A DNA stretch of 64,000 nt from Bordetella parapertussis (GCA_945897365.1 CAMDFD010000010.1:74382-138381), one strand, 5' to 3'. Positions 34,923 to 43,983 are shown, counted from the stretch's first letter. Numbers and translations: made by a program. Notes: generated by a model not told the origin, from the sequence alone.

Positions 34923-35864
34923 ATGACAGCCAATACATTTAACGAATCAGCCGAAGGCGTCTACCTGATTACCGTCACACCTTTCAAGGACAACGGAGAT
35001 CTTGATTTAGCCAGTACCGATCGGATGGTGGATTTCTGCCTCGAGCGTGGCGTCACCGGTCTGACGATTCTCGGAATCATGGGCGAAAATACCAAGCTTA
35101 CCGCCGAAGAGTCGCGCCAGTTCACGCGCCAAGTCCTCGCCCGCGTTCAAGGCAAAGTACCTGTCGTGGTCGGCGCTTCTTCCGCAGGTTTTGCGCCCAT
35201 GAGTGAACTCACCAAGAGCGTGATGGATATGGGCGCGGCCGGCGTGATGATTGCCCCCCCTTCGACCGTGCGCACCGATGACCAGATTTGCAGCTATTTC
35301 GATATGGTCAATGAGACCTTGGGATCCGATGTGCCCTGGTGCCTCCAGGATCATCCTACCTCGACCGGTGTGCAGATGTCGGCGGGCGTGGTGTTGCGTG
35401 TCCTGAAGAACTCACCCACCTGTGTCATGCTCAAGCATGAGGATTTCCCCGGACTGGCCAAGCTCTCGGCCGTGCGTCAGGCAATCGAAAAGGGTGATCT
35501 GCGCCAGATTTCCATCTTGACGGGTAATGGCGGCGGTTTGTTCTTGCCCGAAGAAATGGTGCGTGGCGCCAATGGCGCGATGACCGGTTTTGCTTACCCC
35601 GAGATGATGGTTGACGTGGTCAAGGCCTTTAAGGCAGGAAATATCGAGCGCGCGTTCGATATTTTTGATTGCTACTTGCCTTTGGCAAAGTACGAACAAC
35701 AGGCTGGCGTGGGCTTGGCTGTGCGCAAGCACATTCTGGCGCAACGCGGTGCGATCGCTTCAGCCGCGGTCAGAAAGCCTGGTCCCAAACTCTCCGCACC
35801 CGACTTGGCGGACATTGCCCGACTGATTGCCAGACAAGAGAAAAAACTCGCTGCGTTGGGCTAA
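34923..35864 (+). CDS. Dihydrodipicolinate synthase-family aldolase/lyase
   Basis: A TIM-barrel Schiff-base enzyme of 313 residues. YLITVTPFKDNGDLD opens the barrel, LGIMGENTKLTAEE is the substrate loop, and the Schiff-base lysine is in TCVMLKHEDFPG. The order and context (next to an RraA-family aldolase, not lysine genes) favour a catabolic member such as a keto-acid aldolase or dehydratase over DapA. ATG 34923 is chosen for AAGGA nine bases upstream and the family-like N-terminus. It is followed after 58 bases by the RraA-family gene. Confidence 0.88.
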   Translation: MTANTFNESAEGVYLITVTPFKDNGDLDLASTDRMVDFCLERGVTGLTILGIMGENTKLTAEESRQFTRQVLARVQGKVPVVVGASSAGFAPMSELTKSVMDMGAAGVMIAPPSTVRTDDQICSYFDMVNETLGSDVPWCLQDHPTSTGVQMSAGVVLRVLKNSPTCVMLKHEDFPGLAKLSAVRQAIEKGDLRQISILTGNGGGLFLPEEMVRGANGAMTGFAYPEMMVDVVKAFKAGNIERAFDIFDCYLPLAKYEQQAGVGLAVRKHILAQRGAIASAAVRKPGPKLSAPDLADIARLIARQEKKLAALG

Positions 35865-35922
35865 CCCTGCGCGAATTCAAACCTTTTATAAACACACACG
35901 CTTAGTGATCTGGAGAGTACTC

Positions 35923-36636
35923 ATGGTAGATATGCAACTTGATCCCAAGGTGAAAGACATCCTCGCAGGGATTTCCACCGCAACGCTGACGACGATTTTG
36001 CTTAAGAAAGGTTTGCGCAATGTCTGGATGCGCGGTACCAAACCGATTCGTGCTGGTCAGCCGCGTCTGGTGGCGCGCGCGTTCACACTGCGTTTCGTCC
36101 CGGCGCGTGAGGATTTGGCAACGCCCGAATCTTGGTCCTCACCTAAATCGACTCGCGGTGCGATCGAAGATATGCCCGAAGGTTGTATCGCCGTGGTGGA
36201 CTCAATGGGTGTGCAAGACGCCGGTATTTTTGGCGATATTCTGTGCGCACGCATGGCAAAAAAGAAAGTCGCCGCGCTTGTGACAGACGGCGTGGTGCGT
36301 GATCTTGCGGGCGTGCTTGGAACAGGTTTGCCTGTCTGGTGCTCCGGTGCCGCGGCTCCCCCTTCGGTAGCCGGCTTGACCTTCGTCGATTGGCAGCAGC
36401 CGATTGGTTGTGGTGGCGTCGCGGTGTTTCCCGGTGACGTCGTGGTCGTGGACGACGATGGCGCGGTGTTGATTCCCGCCGCGATGCTCGATGATGTCGT
36501 GACGAGCGCAGCGGCCCAGGAGAAACTTGAGACCTGGATTATGACTCAGGTTGAAAAGGGCCATGCTTTACCAGGTCTCTATCCACCAAACGCTGAAAAC
36601 TTGGCTCGCTACAAGGCTGAAACAGGTCAGAATTAA
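35923..36636 (+). CDS. RraA-family protein, probable HMG/CHA-type aldolase
   Basis: A 237-residue RraA-fold protein. The Arg-Asp pair in VTDGVVRDLAGVLGTG is the signature of the divalent-metal pyruvate aldolases (4-hydroxy-4-methyl-2-oxoglutarate and related), and GDVVVVDDDGAVLIP is the conserved C-terminal element. True RNase E inhibitors share the fold, so RNA regulation is not excluded but is unlikely in this setting. ATG 35923 has GGAGAG five bases upstream; the longer open frame overlaps the preceding gene. It closes the cluster and is followed by a strong terminator. Confidence 0.86.
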   Translation: MVDMQLDPKVKDILAGISTATLTTILLKKGLRNVWMRGTKPIRAGQPRLVARAFTLRFVPAREDLATPESWSSPKSTRGAIEDMPEGCIAVVDSMGVQDAGIFGDILCARMAKKKVAALVTDGVVRDLAGVLGTGLPVWCSGAAAPPSVAGLTFVDWQQPIGCGGVAVFPGDVVVVDDDGAVLIPAAMLDDVVTSAAAQEKLETWIMTQVEKGHALPGLYPPNAENLARYKAETGQN

Positions 36637-36660
36637 GAGACTGGGATACGGCTGTTATGG

Positions 36661-36688
36661 AGGCCTGCGTGGCTGCGCAGGCCTTTTT
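36661..36688 (+). terminator. Rho-independent terminator closing the region 4 cluster
   Basis: A perfect 9-base GC-rich stem (AGGCCTGCG with CGCAGGCCT) with a 6-base loop is followed directly by a run of T. It ends just at the stop codon of the convergent PAP2 gene. Confidence 0.9.
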
Positions 36689-37519
36689 CTATGTGGCCGA
36701 ACGGTTTTGATTCTCTGAGCGACCGGACTTGGTCGCGGTAAAAGAGCGCCAGGTAAACCACGCAATGCTGATGCTTGCTATAGTCGCCGCGACCCATTGG
36801 ACCGGTTTGGCTTGCGGAAAATCAATGGTGGTCGTCAAGAGAATCACCACGCCAACTATACCCGCTGAACTAATTATTCGCATGAGCCATGATTGAGGAA
36901 CTAAGGCGCGCGCCGGGATGGCTTGTGTGAGTCTGGCGCCTGCAATCCCGCTAAACAAACCAATGGTCGCACCTGCGCAGACGTCGGCGGGCCAATGCGC
37001 ACCCACAGCAATACGCGCTAAACCGGCCAGAGTCGCAGCCACAAATAACCACCAATGCGCACCGCGCTTAGAAGGCTCTAGCGCAAAATAAAAGGCCGTC
37101 AGGATCGCAAAAGCGGTCAGGGTATGTCCCGAAGGCATCGAGAAATGCGTGAGTGTTTTACCCACGATATGAAAGCTCGCGGGATCCAGTAGTGCAGCGG
37201 GACGCGGCATCTCAAGCGTGTGTTTAAAGAAATGAGAAAGAACCCCAGAGATTGCGCCACCCACCAGCGCTGCGGGGAGAAGACGTGGCGCGAGTAACAA
37301 AAGTGGACAGGCTAGGGCGAAAATAGCCCAGCCGTTGCCCAGAATATTAAAACTCACCCAAAATAGTTCAGGCAAGGCTTGCGCGGCGCGATTGAGCTGC
37401 AAAAATAATTGAGGTTCGGGAGAAGCAAACAACCACAACGTCAGCCAGACCGCCAAGGGAACCAGACACCAAAGAAAATCTTTTGCTTGAACGGTCTTCA
37501 TGTTGGGCACTTGAGTCAT
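36689..37519 (-). CDS. PAP2-family membrane phosphatase
   Basis: An integral membrane phosphatase of about 276 residues. The three phosphatase motifs are present: KHTLEMPRP, PSGHTLTAF and RIAVGAHWPADV, set among about six hydrophobic helices. Such enzymes dephosphorylate undecaprenyl pyrophosphate, phosphatidylglycerophosphate or lipid A. ATG 37519 overlaps the stop of the upstream GT9 gene (ATGA), so I prefer it to ATG 37501. Its neighbours (GT9, flippase-like, GT39) suggest work on a lipid-linked glycan or lipid A. Confidence 0.87.
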   Translation of the reverse strand: MTQVPNMKTVQAKDFLWCLVPLAVWLTLWLFASPEPQLFLQLNRAAQALPELFWVSFNILGNGWAIFALACPLLLLAPRLLPAALVGGAISGVLSHFFKHTLEMPRPAALLDPASFHIVGKTLTHFSMPSGHTLTAFAILTAFYFALEPSKRGAHWWLFVAATLAGLARIAVGAHWPADVCAGATIGLFSGIAGARLTQAIPARALVPQSWLMRIISSAGIVGVVILLTTTIDFPQAKPVQWVAATIASISIAWFTWRSFTATKSGRSENQNRSAT

Positions 37520-38763
37520 ACGCGCGCCGCATCGAATTGCACAGCGACTTTTTCCATCACTTGCGCGACAGAGATCGCTTGCATGCAAACATTGTCAGAG
37601 CATGGGGTTTTGCGGTGATTGGCTGCGCTCACGCAGGGCGAGCAAGCGAGCTGTGCAGTGATAGGAATGGATTTGCCGAGTGAGCCATACAGCGCAGGGG
37701 TTTCGGGTCCAAACAGCACAACGGTGTGCAGGTCTGTGACAGAGGAAAAATGTCCGGGTCCCGAGTCATTCGTGACCATGACATCCGCTAGGCTATAGAG
37801 CGCGGGGAGCTCGGCAAAGGAAACTTGACCTGCAAAATTGAGTGCGTGACTTGCCTGCGCCCCAAGGCGGACGTTTTCAACATACTCAAACTCGTCGGGT
37901 GAACCGGTCAGAAGGATCAAACTATCAGGCCATTTGCGTTGGAGCTCGACAATCAGGGCTGAAAAACGCTCAGGTGCCCAACGACGTTGAACCAAAAGTT
38001 CGCTGGCATTTGGATTGACTAGAAAAAGAGGCTGTGCGTCAAGCTTGAATGAACACTGGGCTTTCTCAGCAAGTCGTTCGATGCGATGGAGGACATCGAG
38101 CCGGACCTGTGGATCGATCACAGCCTGTGCAATGTTGATGGCTGAATCAGGAATATTAATTTTGCTAAAGGGTGTTTCTTGCGTCGTCGCAAAGGCTGCG
38201 TGAATCAGCGATAGAAAGTTTTTTGCAATATGGATATGCGGGTTGTAGTGGACTTTATGGGTCAACATGTTGCCACGCCAAAGACCTTCGCCATGAAAAA
38301 TGTGATAACCGACGCGACGTCTCGCACCGCTTAAGCCTGTGAGTAGCGCGGTAAAGCGCGAAAAAAGCTCTAGATCGATGACCGTATCGATCTTGCGCGC
38401 GCGTGACCACAGTAGAAACTTGAGCGTGTCGAGTGCGAGGCTCATGATGGAGCTTGAGTCGATCGTAAAGACGTTGTCAGGCGGCACCGTATTGAGCAAA
38501 CTCAAGCTGGCTCGGTTGCTTTTAAAAATCAAAAAGAAAATCTCAGCCCCTCGTGCCTGCGTTGCGCGCATGGCTGGGTCAACGATGATCGCGCTGCCCA
38601 TTTCAGAAAGCTCGATAAAAAGGACCTTGCGTGGAGAGGTGGATGTGCCACCAACCAGTCGAGCGATCCAGTCCCTCAACCATACGATGGGCGTAAAAAG
38701 GGCGCAAAGTGGTACACCGACCCTGTGATCGATGGTGCGCATGGTGTCAACACTGAGGCTCAT
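37516..38763 (-). CDS. Glycosyltransferase family 9 (heptosyltransferase-like)
   Basis: A 415-residue GT-B enzyme. After a hydrophobic N-terminal segment (VPLCALFTPIVWLRDWIA) comes the GT9 start RKVLFIELSEMGSAIIVDPA, then LFLVNPNASELLVQRRWAPERFSALI and the nucleotide-sugar site VMVTNDSGPGHFSSV with VLFGPETPALYG. A Cys-rich tail (LACSPCVSAANHRKTPCSDNVC, split here as two motifs LACSPCV and PCSDNVC) is typical of the family. It resembles LPS heptosyltransferases but is not a clear WaaC or WaaF orthologue. It overlaps the PAP2 gene and follows the flippase-like gene by 12 bases. Confidence 0.85.
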   Translation of the reverse strand: MSLSVDTMRTIDHRVGVPLCALFTPIVWLRDWIARLVGGTSTSPRKVLFIELSEMGSAIIVDPAMRATQARGAEIFFLIFKSNRASLSLLNTVPPDNVFTIDSSSIMSLALDTLKFLLWSRARKIDTVIDLELFSRFTALLTGLSGARRRVGYHIFHGEGLWRGNMLTHKVHYNPHIHIAKNFLSLIHAAFATTQETPFSKINIPDSAINIAQAVIDPQVRLDVLHRIERLAEKAQCSFKLDAQPLFLVNPNASELLVQRRWAPERFSALIVELQRKWPDSLILLTGSPDEFEYVENVRLGAQASHALNFAGQVSFAELPALYSLADVMVTNDSGPGHFSSVTDLHTVVLFGPETPALYGSLGKSIPITAQLACSPCVSAANHRKTPCSDNVCMQAISVAQVMEKVAVQFDAARV

Positions 38764-38775
38764 AAGCAGGGCATT

Positions 38776-39864
38776 TTAATAATGTTTGGAGGGTGCGTGC
38801 ATTGGGTTCTCAGCATCCTCGCGCTTTCGCCTCAACAGTGACAAGGCACCCGGCAAATAGGTGACCAGCGTCACAATACCAAAGCTCACTGCCGCAAGAA
38901 CGGTAATCCCACTGTCAATGCCCCAGAGTGCGAGTGTGGCTGACAGTGTGGCTTCGCGCAGCCCCCATCCTGAGATGCTGATAGGCAGCATCATGAGCAA
39001 GCCCAAGGCAGGCATGCCAATCATCAAGGCAGCAAAGGGTGCATCGATCCCGAAAGCCTTGAGGCAGCACCAAAAACTCGAAAGCGCCAACACATGTGTC
39101 AGAACGGAAATGATGACTTGGGGAGCAACGCTTGGCCAGCCTAGCCCGGCTTTCAGTGCAAGCATGGCATTGGGCATGCCGAGTTTGTTTAAGAGGCGTT
39201 GTATCAAATTTCTTGTCGTGGAGACTCTGAGCAAAATAGAGGCCAAGGCTGCGGCGCTGAGCATTGCACCCAAGATCCACCAACCCAAGGACTGCCCCCA
39301 GGGCGCGAGCATCGCGCCACCCAAGATGAGGCCTAAGGCCCCCAAAATATTGTTTCCAAGCAAACCTAGGGCACGGTCCAGTCCGACACTAAAAAATCCC
39401 AGCCTCAGTCTTGGAGGGGCGCGCTGTAAATCAACGGATTGATGAAGCTCTTGAGCCAGCGTTTGTTGAGGGGGCGAGTGCGCATGCGTATTGATGCCGA
39501 CATGATAGGCGCGACTACCCTCGAGAGCGCGGTAGCTGTCGCCACCAAGCGTGCTGGGGAGCCCTTGATTAATCAAACCGCCCGCAAAATAAAGAGAGAT
39601 GTAGTCGCGGGCGGGGCGGTAGAGTTTGGCGCTGCGCATCAGCCAGCCCCAACGCAAAACGGCCACCAGATTGGTCAGCACCAGCAAAACAAAAGCTAAG
39701 CCGAACCAAAGTGGATTGATGGCGATGTTGGTGTCTCGCAGGGCTTGCCAGTCAATACTGCGCGTTGCGAGCCAAAGCAGGACAATGGAGAGCGCAACAC
39801 GGATGTAGGGCCAAAGTTGTTTAAAAATATTTTTCAAGGGGGAAAAGATCGCTTTATTGGGCAT
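38776..39864 (-). CDS. Flippase-like / LPG synthase membrane-domain protein
   Basis: A polytopic membrane protein of 362 residues with the lysylphosphatidylglycerol-synthase membrane-domain fold (UPF0104). Markers are LFFAGG-like ISLYFAGGLINQGLPSTLGGDSYRA (given as two parts, SLYFAGGLINQ and PSTLGGDSYRA), FFSVGLDRALGLLG and the late LPISISGWGLREATLS. It lacks the soluble aminoacyl-transferase domain, so glycolipid transport is the usual guess. A polar stretch at about 121-154, rich in His, Gln and Pro, interrupts the usual short loop. ATG 39864 is chosen; the gene overlaps the GT39 gene end by 11 bases. Confidence 0.83.
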   Translation of the reverse strand: MPNKAIFSPLKNIFKQLWPYIRVALSIVLLWLATRSIDWQALRDTNIAINPLWFGLAFVLLVLTNLVAVLRWGWLMRSAKLYRPARDYISLYFAGGLINQGLPSTLGGDSYRALEGSRAYHVGINTHAHSPPQQTLAQELHQSVDLQRAPPRLRLGFFSVGLDRALGLLGNNILGALGLILGGAMLAPWGQSLGWWILGAMLSAAALASILLRVSTTRNLIQRLLNKLGMPNAMLALKAGLGWPSVAPQVIISVLTHVLALSSFWCCLKAFGIDAPFAALMIGMPALGLLMMLPISISGWGLREATLSATLALWGIDSGITVLAAVSFGIVTLVTYLPGALSLLRRKREDAENPMHAPSKHY

Positions 39865-41407
39865 GTCGGGAGGTGCCCCATTGACGGCAGTGATAATAAT
39901 CAAAGCGTGAAACTTCACGACCAAAGCGTTGAGCCTCAAAGGTGTCAATCAGTCGACACTCTTTAAATTCGCCTGCTTTGGTCGGAAGGTCGAACTTGAC
40001 TTGTGACCAGTTTACAAAAAGACTGTCCGTGCTGGGAGGGATTTGACCAAACCAGAGGTCGAATTGATCAAAACGGGTGTCCAACACATGGACAGGTAAG
40101 GGGCGGGCATACCAGGCCAGACGACTCCCTAAAGTCCAGTTGCGCACAGAGAGCGAGTTTAATTGATGCATGCGAGCAAGCTCACGGGCCTTGAGGCCGG
40201 CCTCGTCCCAACCCCAAAGATCGGCGAGGGGGTTTTTGCGAATAAGAGGGTGGTCTGCGGAGAGACCAGGGATACCGACAAAAAAAAGTGCGGCAAAGGC
40301 CACTAAACAAATCACAGCCTGCGCGCGTATAAAAGCCAGAAGCAGGGCCCGGCGCCCACTGGCCCAGCGCTGTGCCAACGCCAGTGCTGCAAAAGGCGTC
40401 ATGGCGAGCCAGGCTGGCGCCGTCCAGTGCGGCAGGTTCCCCCCACCGCCCGACATGAGACCTGTCACTAAAAAGGGAATAAAGAAAAACAACAGCAGCG
40501 GTGCAAGTCGCCATTGCTTGCTTTGGATAACTTCACGGGTCGCAAGGTATGCCCCAAAGACAAGTAGGGGACCGTAGGCGACCAGTTGAATACCGGCAAA
40601 GGCCGCGAGTCTGCGCGCATGCCAAGTGCCACCGCTTCCGTGTTTGAGTTGGTAGACAAAGGAAATCCACTCATGCTGAGCGTTCCAGATGAGTACGGGA
40701 CTAATAAGTAAGAGTGCCACAATCAAGGCAAGCCAGGGCCCCGGGGTCAGCAAGATCCTCAATCCTCGTCCCGCAAGCAATGCCACAATGACGGCCAGAG
40801 CAGGTAAGACGGCTGTGTATTTTGAAAGCCCAGCCAAACCGAGCAAAAAACCAAGCGCGAGCCATCTTGACCATCCGTGTCGTTTGGTAAGGTCTTTAGA
40901 ATCTTGGCGAGTCGCTGTGAGCTGTAGTGTGACTTGCATTAACAGCAGTACTAAAATCATCAACAAGCTGTCGGGCAGCAAACCAACGGCCAGCACATGC
41001 ATCAGGGGTGCGAGTAGCACCAGTCCGATCGCCCATAGTCCGACGGCCTCGCGCTCAACGCCAGCTTGCGACAAGCGCTCGTGTTGGCGGTCGTACAGAG
41101 TGAAAGCAAGCCCTCGCGCTAACAAACAGACTGCCAGCCAGAGCAGTTGTGGAATCAAACGAATGATGCTGTCGGGAGCATTGAGTGCCACCAAGGGCCA
41201 CTGAATCCAGCCTACGAGAGGGGGATGGTCGAAATAACTCCAGGCTGGAATCGCTGCATACATGACGTAGTGCGCTTCGTCTACGGAGAGCGTCAGCAAG
41301 TACCCAAACCCGAAATGAATCAGCAGTCCGAATGCGAGCAGAGTTTTAACGTTCAGGTAAGAAGTCGCCGAGAGCTTCTCGGCGGTGCGGGTATTGGGGA
41401 TGGGCAC
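39854..41407 (-). CDS. GT39/ArnT-like membrane glycosyltransferase
   Basis: A 517-residue multi-helix transferase of the PMT_2/ArnT superfamily. The first periplasmic loop has the catalytic acidic signature LSVDEAHYVMYA and the following SYFDHPPLVGWIQWP. A dozen hydrophobic stretches are followed by a periplasmic C-terminal domain. These enzymes move a sugar from a polyprenyl phosphate donor to lipid A, glycan or protein. Within this group it fits an envelope-sugar modification module with the flippase-like, GT9 and PAP2 genes. Acceptor unknown. Confidence 0.85.
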   Translation of the reverse strand: MPIPNTRTAEKLSATSYLNVKTLLAFGLLIHFGFGYLLTLSVDEAHYVMYAAIPAWSYFDHPPLVGWIQWPLVALNAPDSIIRLIPQLLWLAVCLLARGLAFTLYDRQHERLSQAGVEREAVGLWAIGLVLLAPLMHVLAVGLLPDSLLMILVLLLMQVTLQLTATRQDSKDLTKRHGWSRWLALGFLLGLAGLSKYTAVLPALAVIVALLAGRGLRILLTPGPWLALIVALLLISPVLIWNAQHEWISFVYQLKHGSGGTWHARRLAAFAGIQLVAYGPLLVFGAYLATREVIQSKQWRLAPLLLFFFIPFLVTGLMSGGGGNLPHWTAPAWLAMTPFAALALAQRWASGRRALLLAFIRAQAVICLVAFAALFFVGIPGLSADHPLIRKNPLADLWGWDEAGLKARELARMHQLNSLSVRNWTLGSRLAWYARPLPVHVLDTRFDQFDLWFGQIPPSTDSLFVNWSQVKFDLPTKAGEFKECRLIDTFEAQRFGREVSRFDYYHCRQWGTSRHAQ

Positions 41408-41431
41408 GGTGAGCTTTGCGGCCGAGTTTGT

Positions 41432-42160
41432 TTACTTGACCACAACAGGAAGGATTCGCCAGGTCACCTGTTTCTTGCCATCTTCGGAAATCACTTTGGC
41501 GTTTGCGCGCGTGACAGTAAAGCCAGCGGGCAAATCAGTCGTACCAGTGATATGTAAGTAGTGTTTGAGTTTGACCTCGATGCGGGGCAGGGTCACGGTT
41601 TCCACGCGACCGTTGGCATAGCGACCCTCAAACGACAACTCAAGCCAGCCTTTAAACTCAGGTCTTTGTGCGTTTTCTTGTAGTAACCACACCAAATAGG
41701 AAAGCTTGGTGGAGTTTTTCTGTTGGGTGATTTGGCTTGTGCTGATCCCAATAGGACCAAAGCGCGGATCAAACACGAGCGTTTTTGCAAAAATATCGAG
41801 CTGCTCGCGCAAAGGGACGATGATGCTCTCGGCTTGAGTCAGTTTTCCTGTGAGCTCTGCGATTTGGGTATCGCGTGTGCGCACCTCGGAATCGAGCACT
41901 TTCTGCGCTTCGTCCACACGTGTTTGTAACGTCTGCTTTTCGACCGACAGATTTTTGAGCTCTTCGGTCAGTTTTTGCGTTTCAGCAGCGGATAGGCGCT
42001 TTTCACCATAGCTCGCTTGCAAGAACAACACACCTCCGCCGCCCAGCAAAAGACCCACCATCAACAGAATGAGCCAACCGGGCAAGCCACGCGAGCCTCG
42101 GCTGGTATCGTAGGGCGCGGGTTTGAAAATCGCGCGTTTAGCTTGCACACGTATAACCAT
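41432..42160 (-). CDS. Coiled-coil inner-membrane protein, DUF6776-like
   Basis: A 242-residue bitopic protein. A basic N-terminus precedes one membrane helix (LPGWLILLMVGLLLGGGGVLFL, near 26-47), then a coiled coil of about 75 residues rich in Glu, Lys and Gln (about 50-125). A beta-rich periplasmic domain (KLSYLVWLLQEN, VETVTLPRIEVKLKHYLHI) completes it. It resembles the DUF6776 family found in Burkholderiales, but I know of no function. It lies 22 bases downstream of murU, in the direction of transcription, suggesting an envelope role. Confidence 0.75.
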   Translation of the reverse strand: MVIRVQAKRAIFKPAPYDTSRGSRGLPGWLILLMVGLLLGGGGVLFLQASYGEKRLSAAETQKLTEELKNLSVEKQTLQTRVDEAQKVLDSEVRTRDTQIAELTGKLTQAESIIVPLREQLDIFAKTLVFDPRFGPIGISTSQITQQKNSTKLSYLVWLLQENAQRPEFKGWLELSFEGRYANGRVETVTLPRIEVKLKHYLHITGTTDLPAGFTVTRANAKVISEDGKKQVTWRILPVVVK

Positions 42161-42182
42161 TTATTTCTCCGCGATACGGGCC

Positions 42183-42866
42183 TCAATTCCTAAGCATCCA
42201 TTCTAACGTGTTGAGACGCTCAGTGGTACCCACATCAACCCAAGAGCCTGTGTAAAGCTGACCCGTCACAAATTCAAGCGCGAGGGCTTCGCGCAAAAGA
42301 GGAGCAAGTTTCGCGGGTTGTCCGGCAGGCGTGTGCGCGAACAGCGATGGCTGATAGACGCCGATGCCGGAGAAGGTGTGTTTGGGTGTTGTTGCATCTG
42401 TCACGAGACCGTTCTTCGTCAAGCCAAAGTCCCCGTTTGGATGGTGCGCCGGATTGGGAACCAATAACAACCAGGCTTGCTGCGTACTTTGATGCATGGT
42501 GGCCGCGATGTTGAAGGCTTGCGCAGGATCCCAATCGCACCAGATATCGCCATTGATCACCAAAAAGGGTTCTGTTCCCAAAAGTGGTAGCGCCTTGGCA
42601 ATACCGCCTGCAGTTTCGAGGGCGACGGTCTCGGCAGAGTAGCGGATATCCACGCCCCATTGACGACCATTTTTGAGCGTTTGCTCAAGCAATGCACCCA
42701 GCCAAGCATGGTTAATAACAATGTCAGTGATGCCCGCTGCCGCTAGCTTTTCAATATGCCATTGAATGAGTGGTTTCCCCGCGACTGGGATCAAAGGTTT
42801 GGGTAGGATATCGGTGAGCGGACGCATCCGTTCACCGCGCCCAGCGGCGAGAATCATGGCGCGCAT
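42183..42866 (-). CDS. murU: N-acetylmuramate alpha-1-phosphate uridylyltransferase
   Basis: A 227-residue nucleotidyltransferase. The start MRAMILAAGRGERMRPLTD holds the nucleotide-binding signature, followed by LPKPLIPVAGKPLIQWHIEKL, the metal-binding Asp in VINGDIWCDWD and ETAGGIAKALPLLG. With AmgK it forms the anhydro-MurNAc-independent recycling route in Pseudomonas and many betaproteobacteria, making UDP-MurNAc directly and bypassing the fosfomycin target MurA. Its start overlaps the amgK stop by one base (TGATG), which supports the pairing. Confidence 0.93.
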   Translation of the reverse strand: MRAMILAAGRGERMRPLTDILPKPLIPVAGKPLIQWHIEKLAAAGITDIVINHAWLGALLEQTLKNGRQWGVDIRYSAETVALETAGGIAKALPLLGTEPFLVINGDIWCDWDPAQAFNIAATMHQSTQQAWLLLVPNPAHHPNGDFGLTKNGLVTDATTPKHTFSGIGVYQPSLFAHTPAGQPAKLAPLLREALALEFVTGQLYTGSWVDVGTTERLNTLEWMLRN

Positions 42867-43912
42867 CAGAAGGTATATCCTACTTTGGTTTGAACGTGGT
42901 CGAGCTCATCCAGAATGCGTAACAAAGGTTTAAAAGCAAGGTAACGCCCCGCGACTTGCCGCACATATTGGTTGACGCGCGGCATGTGCGCCAAGTAGGC
43001 GGCCTTACCGTCGCGATGGTTCAGCCGGGCAAATACACCCAGGATGCGCAGGTTGCGTTGCAGTCCCATCCATTCGTAGTCTTGGTGAAAATCTGCAAAA
43101 TCTGTTGGTACCGGCAAGCCCTTGTGACGAGCTAGTTCCCAATACCGAATCGCCCAATCTATTTGTTGAGGTTCTTCCCAGGTTGTGCGCGCGTCCATGA
43201 CCAATGAAGCCAGGTCGTAGGTGATCGGTCCTGATACGGCATCTTGGAAATCTAAAACACCCGGGTTGGAACCGTGCTCTGGACGCTCACAGAGCATGAG
43301 GTTAGGGGAGTGAAAGTCACGATGCACGAACACACGAGGTTGCGCTGCGTTTCGTTCGACGAGTAAATCGAAGACGTGGTCGAGTCCTGCTAAAGCAGTC
43401 GTTGTTATGTTTACCTTGCAGTGCACAATGACGTACCAATCGATAAACAGACTCAGTTCTTGTTTGAGTCGTGTTGCGTCATACACAGGTAAGCCTGTCA
43501 CCTCGGTGCCTTGCATTTGAACTAAAGCGGCCAGCGCATCTCGATACATCTTTTGCAAACTCACCTCATCGAGTCCAGCTTGAATGCGCTCGTAGTAGGT
43601 TGTGGGACCCAGGTCAGTCAACAGTAAAAATCCCTGAGTCAGGTCTTGCGCAAGCACCCTGGGTACATTAAGTCCTGCGTTGGCAAGTCTGCACGCTACA
43701 TCGACGAAAGGTTTGCAATCCTCTTGAGGAGGGGGGGCATCCATGACGACGAGTGTTCCCTGCGCCGCCGTGATGCGGAAATAGCGCCTAAAGCTTGCAT
43801 CACCAGAGGCGGGAACAAGGCTGGCCAGGTCGAGTACCAGAGACTGAGGACAATTGCCCAGCCATGCGACAAGTTTTGCCATTCTGGATTCTAAATGTGT
43901 CATTGAAGTCAT
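42866..43912 (-). CDS. amgK: N-acetylmuramate/N-acetylglucosamine anomeric kinase
   Basis: An aminoglycoside-phosphotransferase-fold kinase of 348 residues. It has the strand SFRRYFRI, the catalytic loop VHRDFHSPNLML and the metal-binding DFQDAVSGPITYDLASL. AmgK phosphorylates MurNAc at the anomeric carbon, giving the substrate of MurU. The start is uncertain: ATG at 43912, 43903 and 43882 all fit. It is divergent from lptD, the arrangement known in Pseudomonas and Burkholderiales, and it leads the minus-strand run that reaches the PAP2 gene. Confidence 0.92.
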   Translation of the reverse strand: MTSMTHLESRMAKLVAWLGNCPQSLVLDLASLVPASGDASFRRYFRITAAQGTLVVMDAPPPQEDCKPFVDVACRLANAGLNVPRVLAQDLTQGFLLLTDLGPTTYYERIQAGLDEVSLQKMYRDALAALVQMQGTEVTGLPVYDATRLKQELSLFIDWYVIVHCKVNITTTALAGLDHVFDLLVERNAAQPRVFVHRDFHSPNLMLCERPEHGSNPGVLDFQDAVSGPITYDLASLVMDARTTWEEPQQIDWAIRYWELARHKGLPVPTDFADFHQDYEWMGLQRNLRILGVFARLNHRDGKAAYLAHMPRVNQYVRQVAGRYLAFKPLLRILDELDHVQTKVGYTF

Positions 43913-43983
43913 CGTAAAAATGGAATGAAAAGGTGAATTAAATAGACAGTTCAAACGATCTCAGCAAAGATGAGGGGCTTCTC

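Noticed and set aside
38861..39442. 193-codon plus-strand open frame
   Set aside because: It is antisense to the flippase-like protein; low-complexity Ser/Ala/Lys translation typical of shadow frames.
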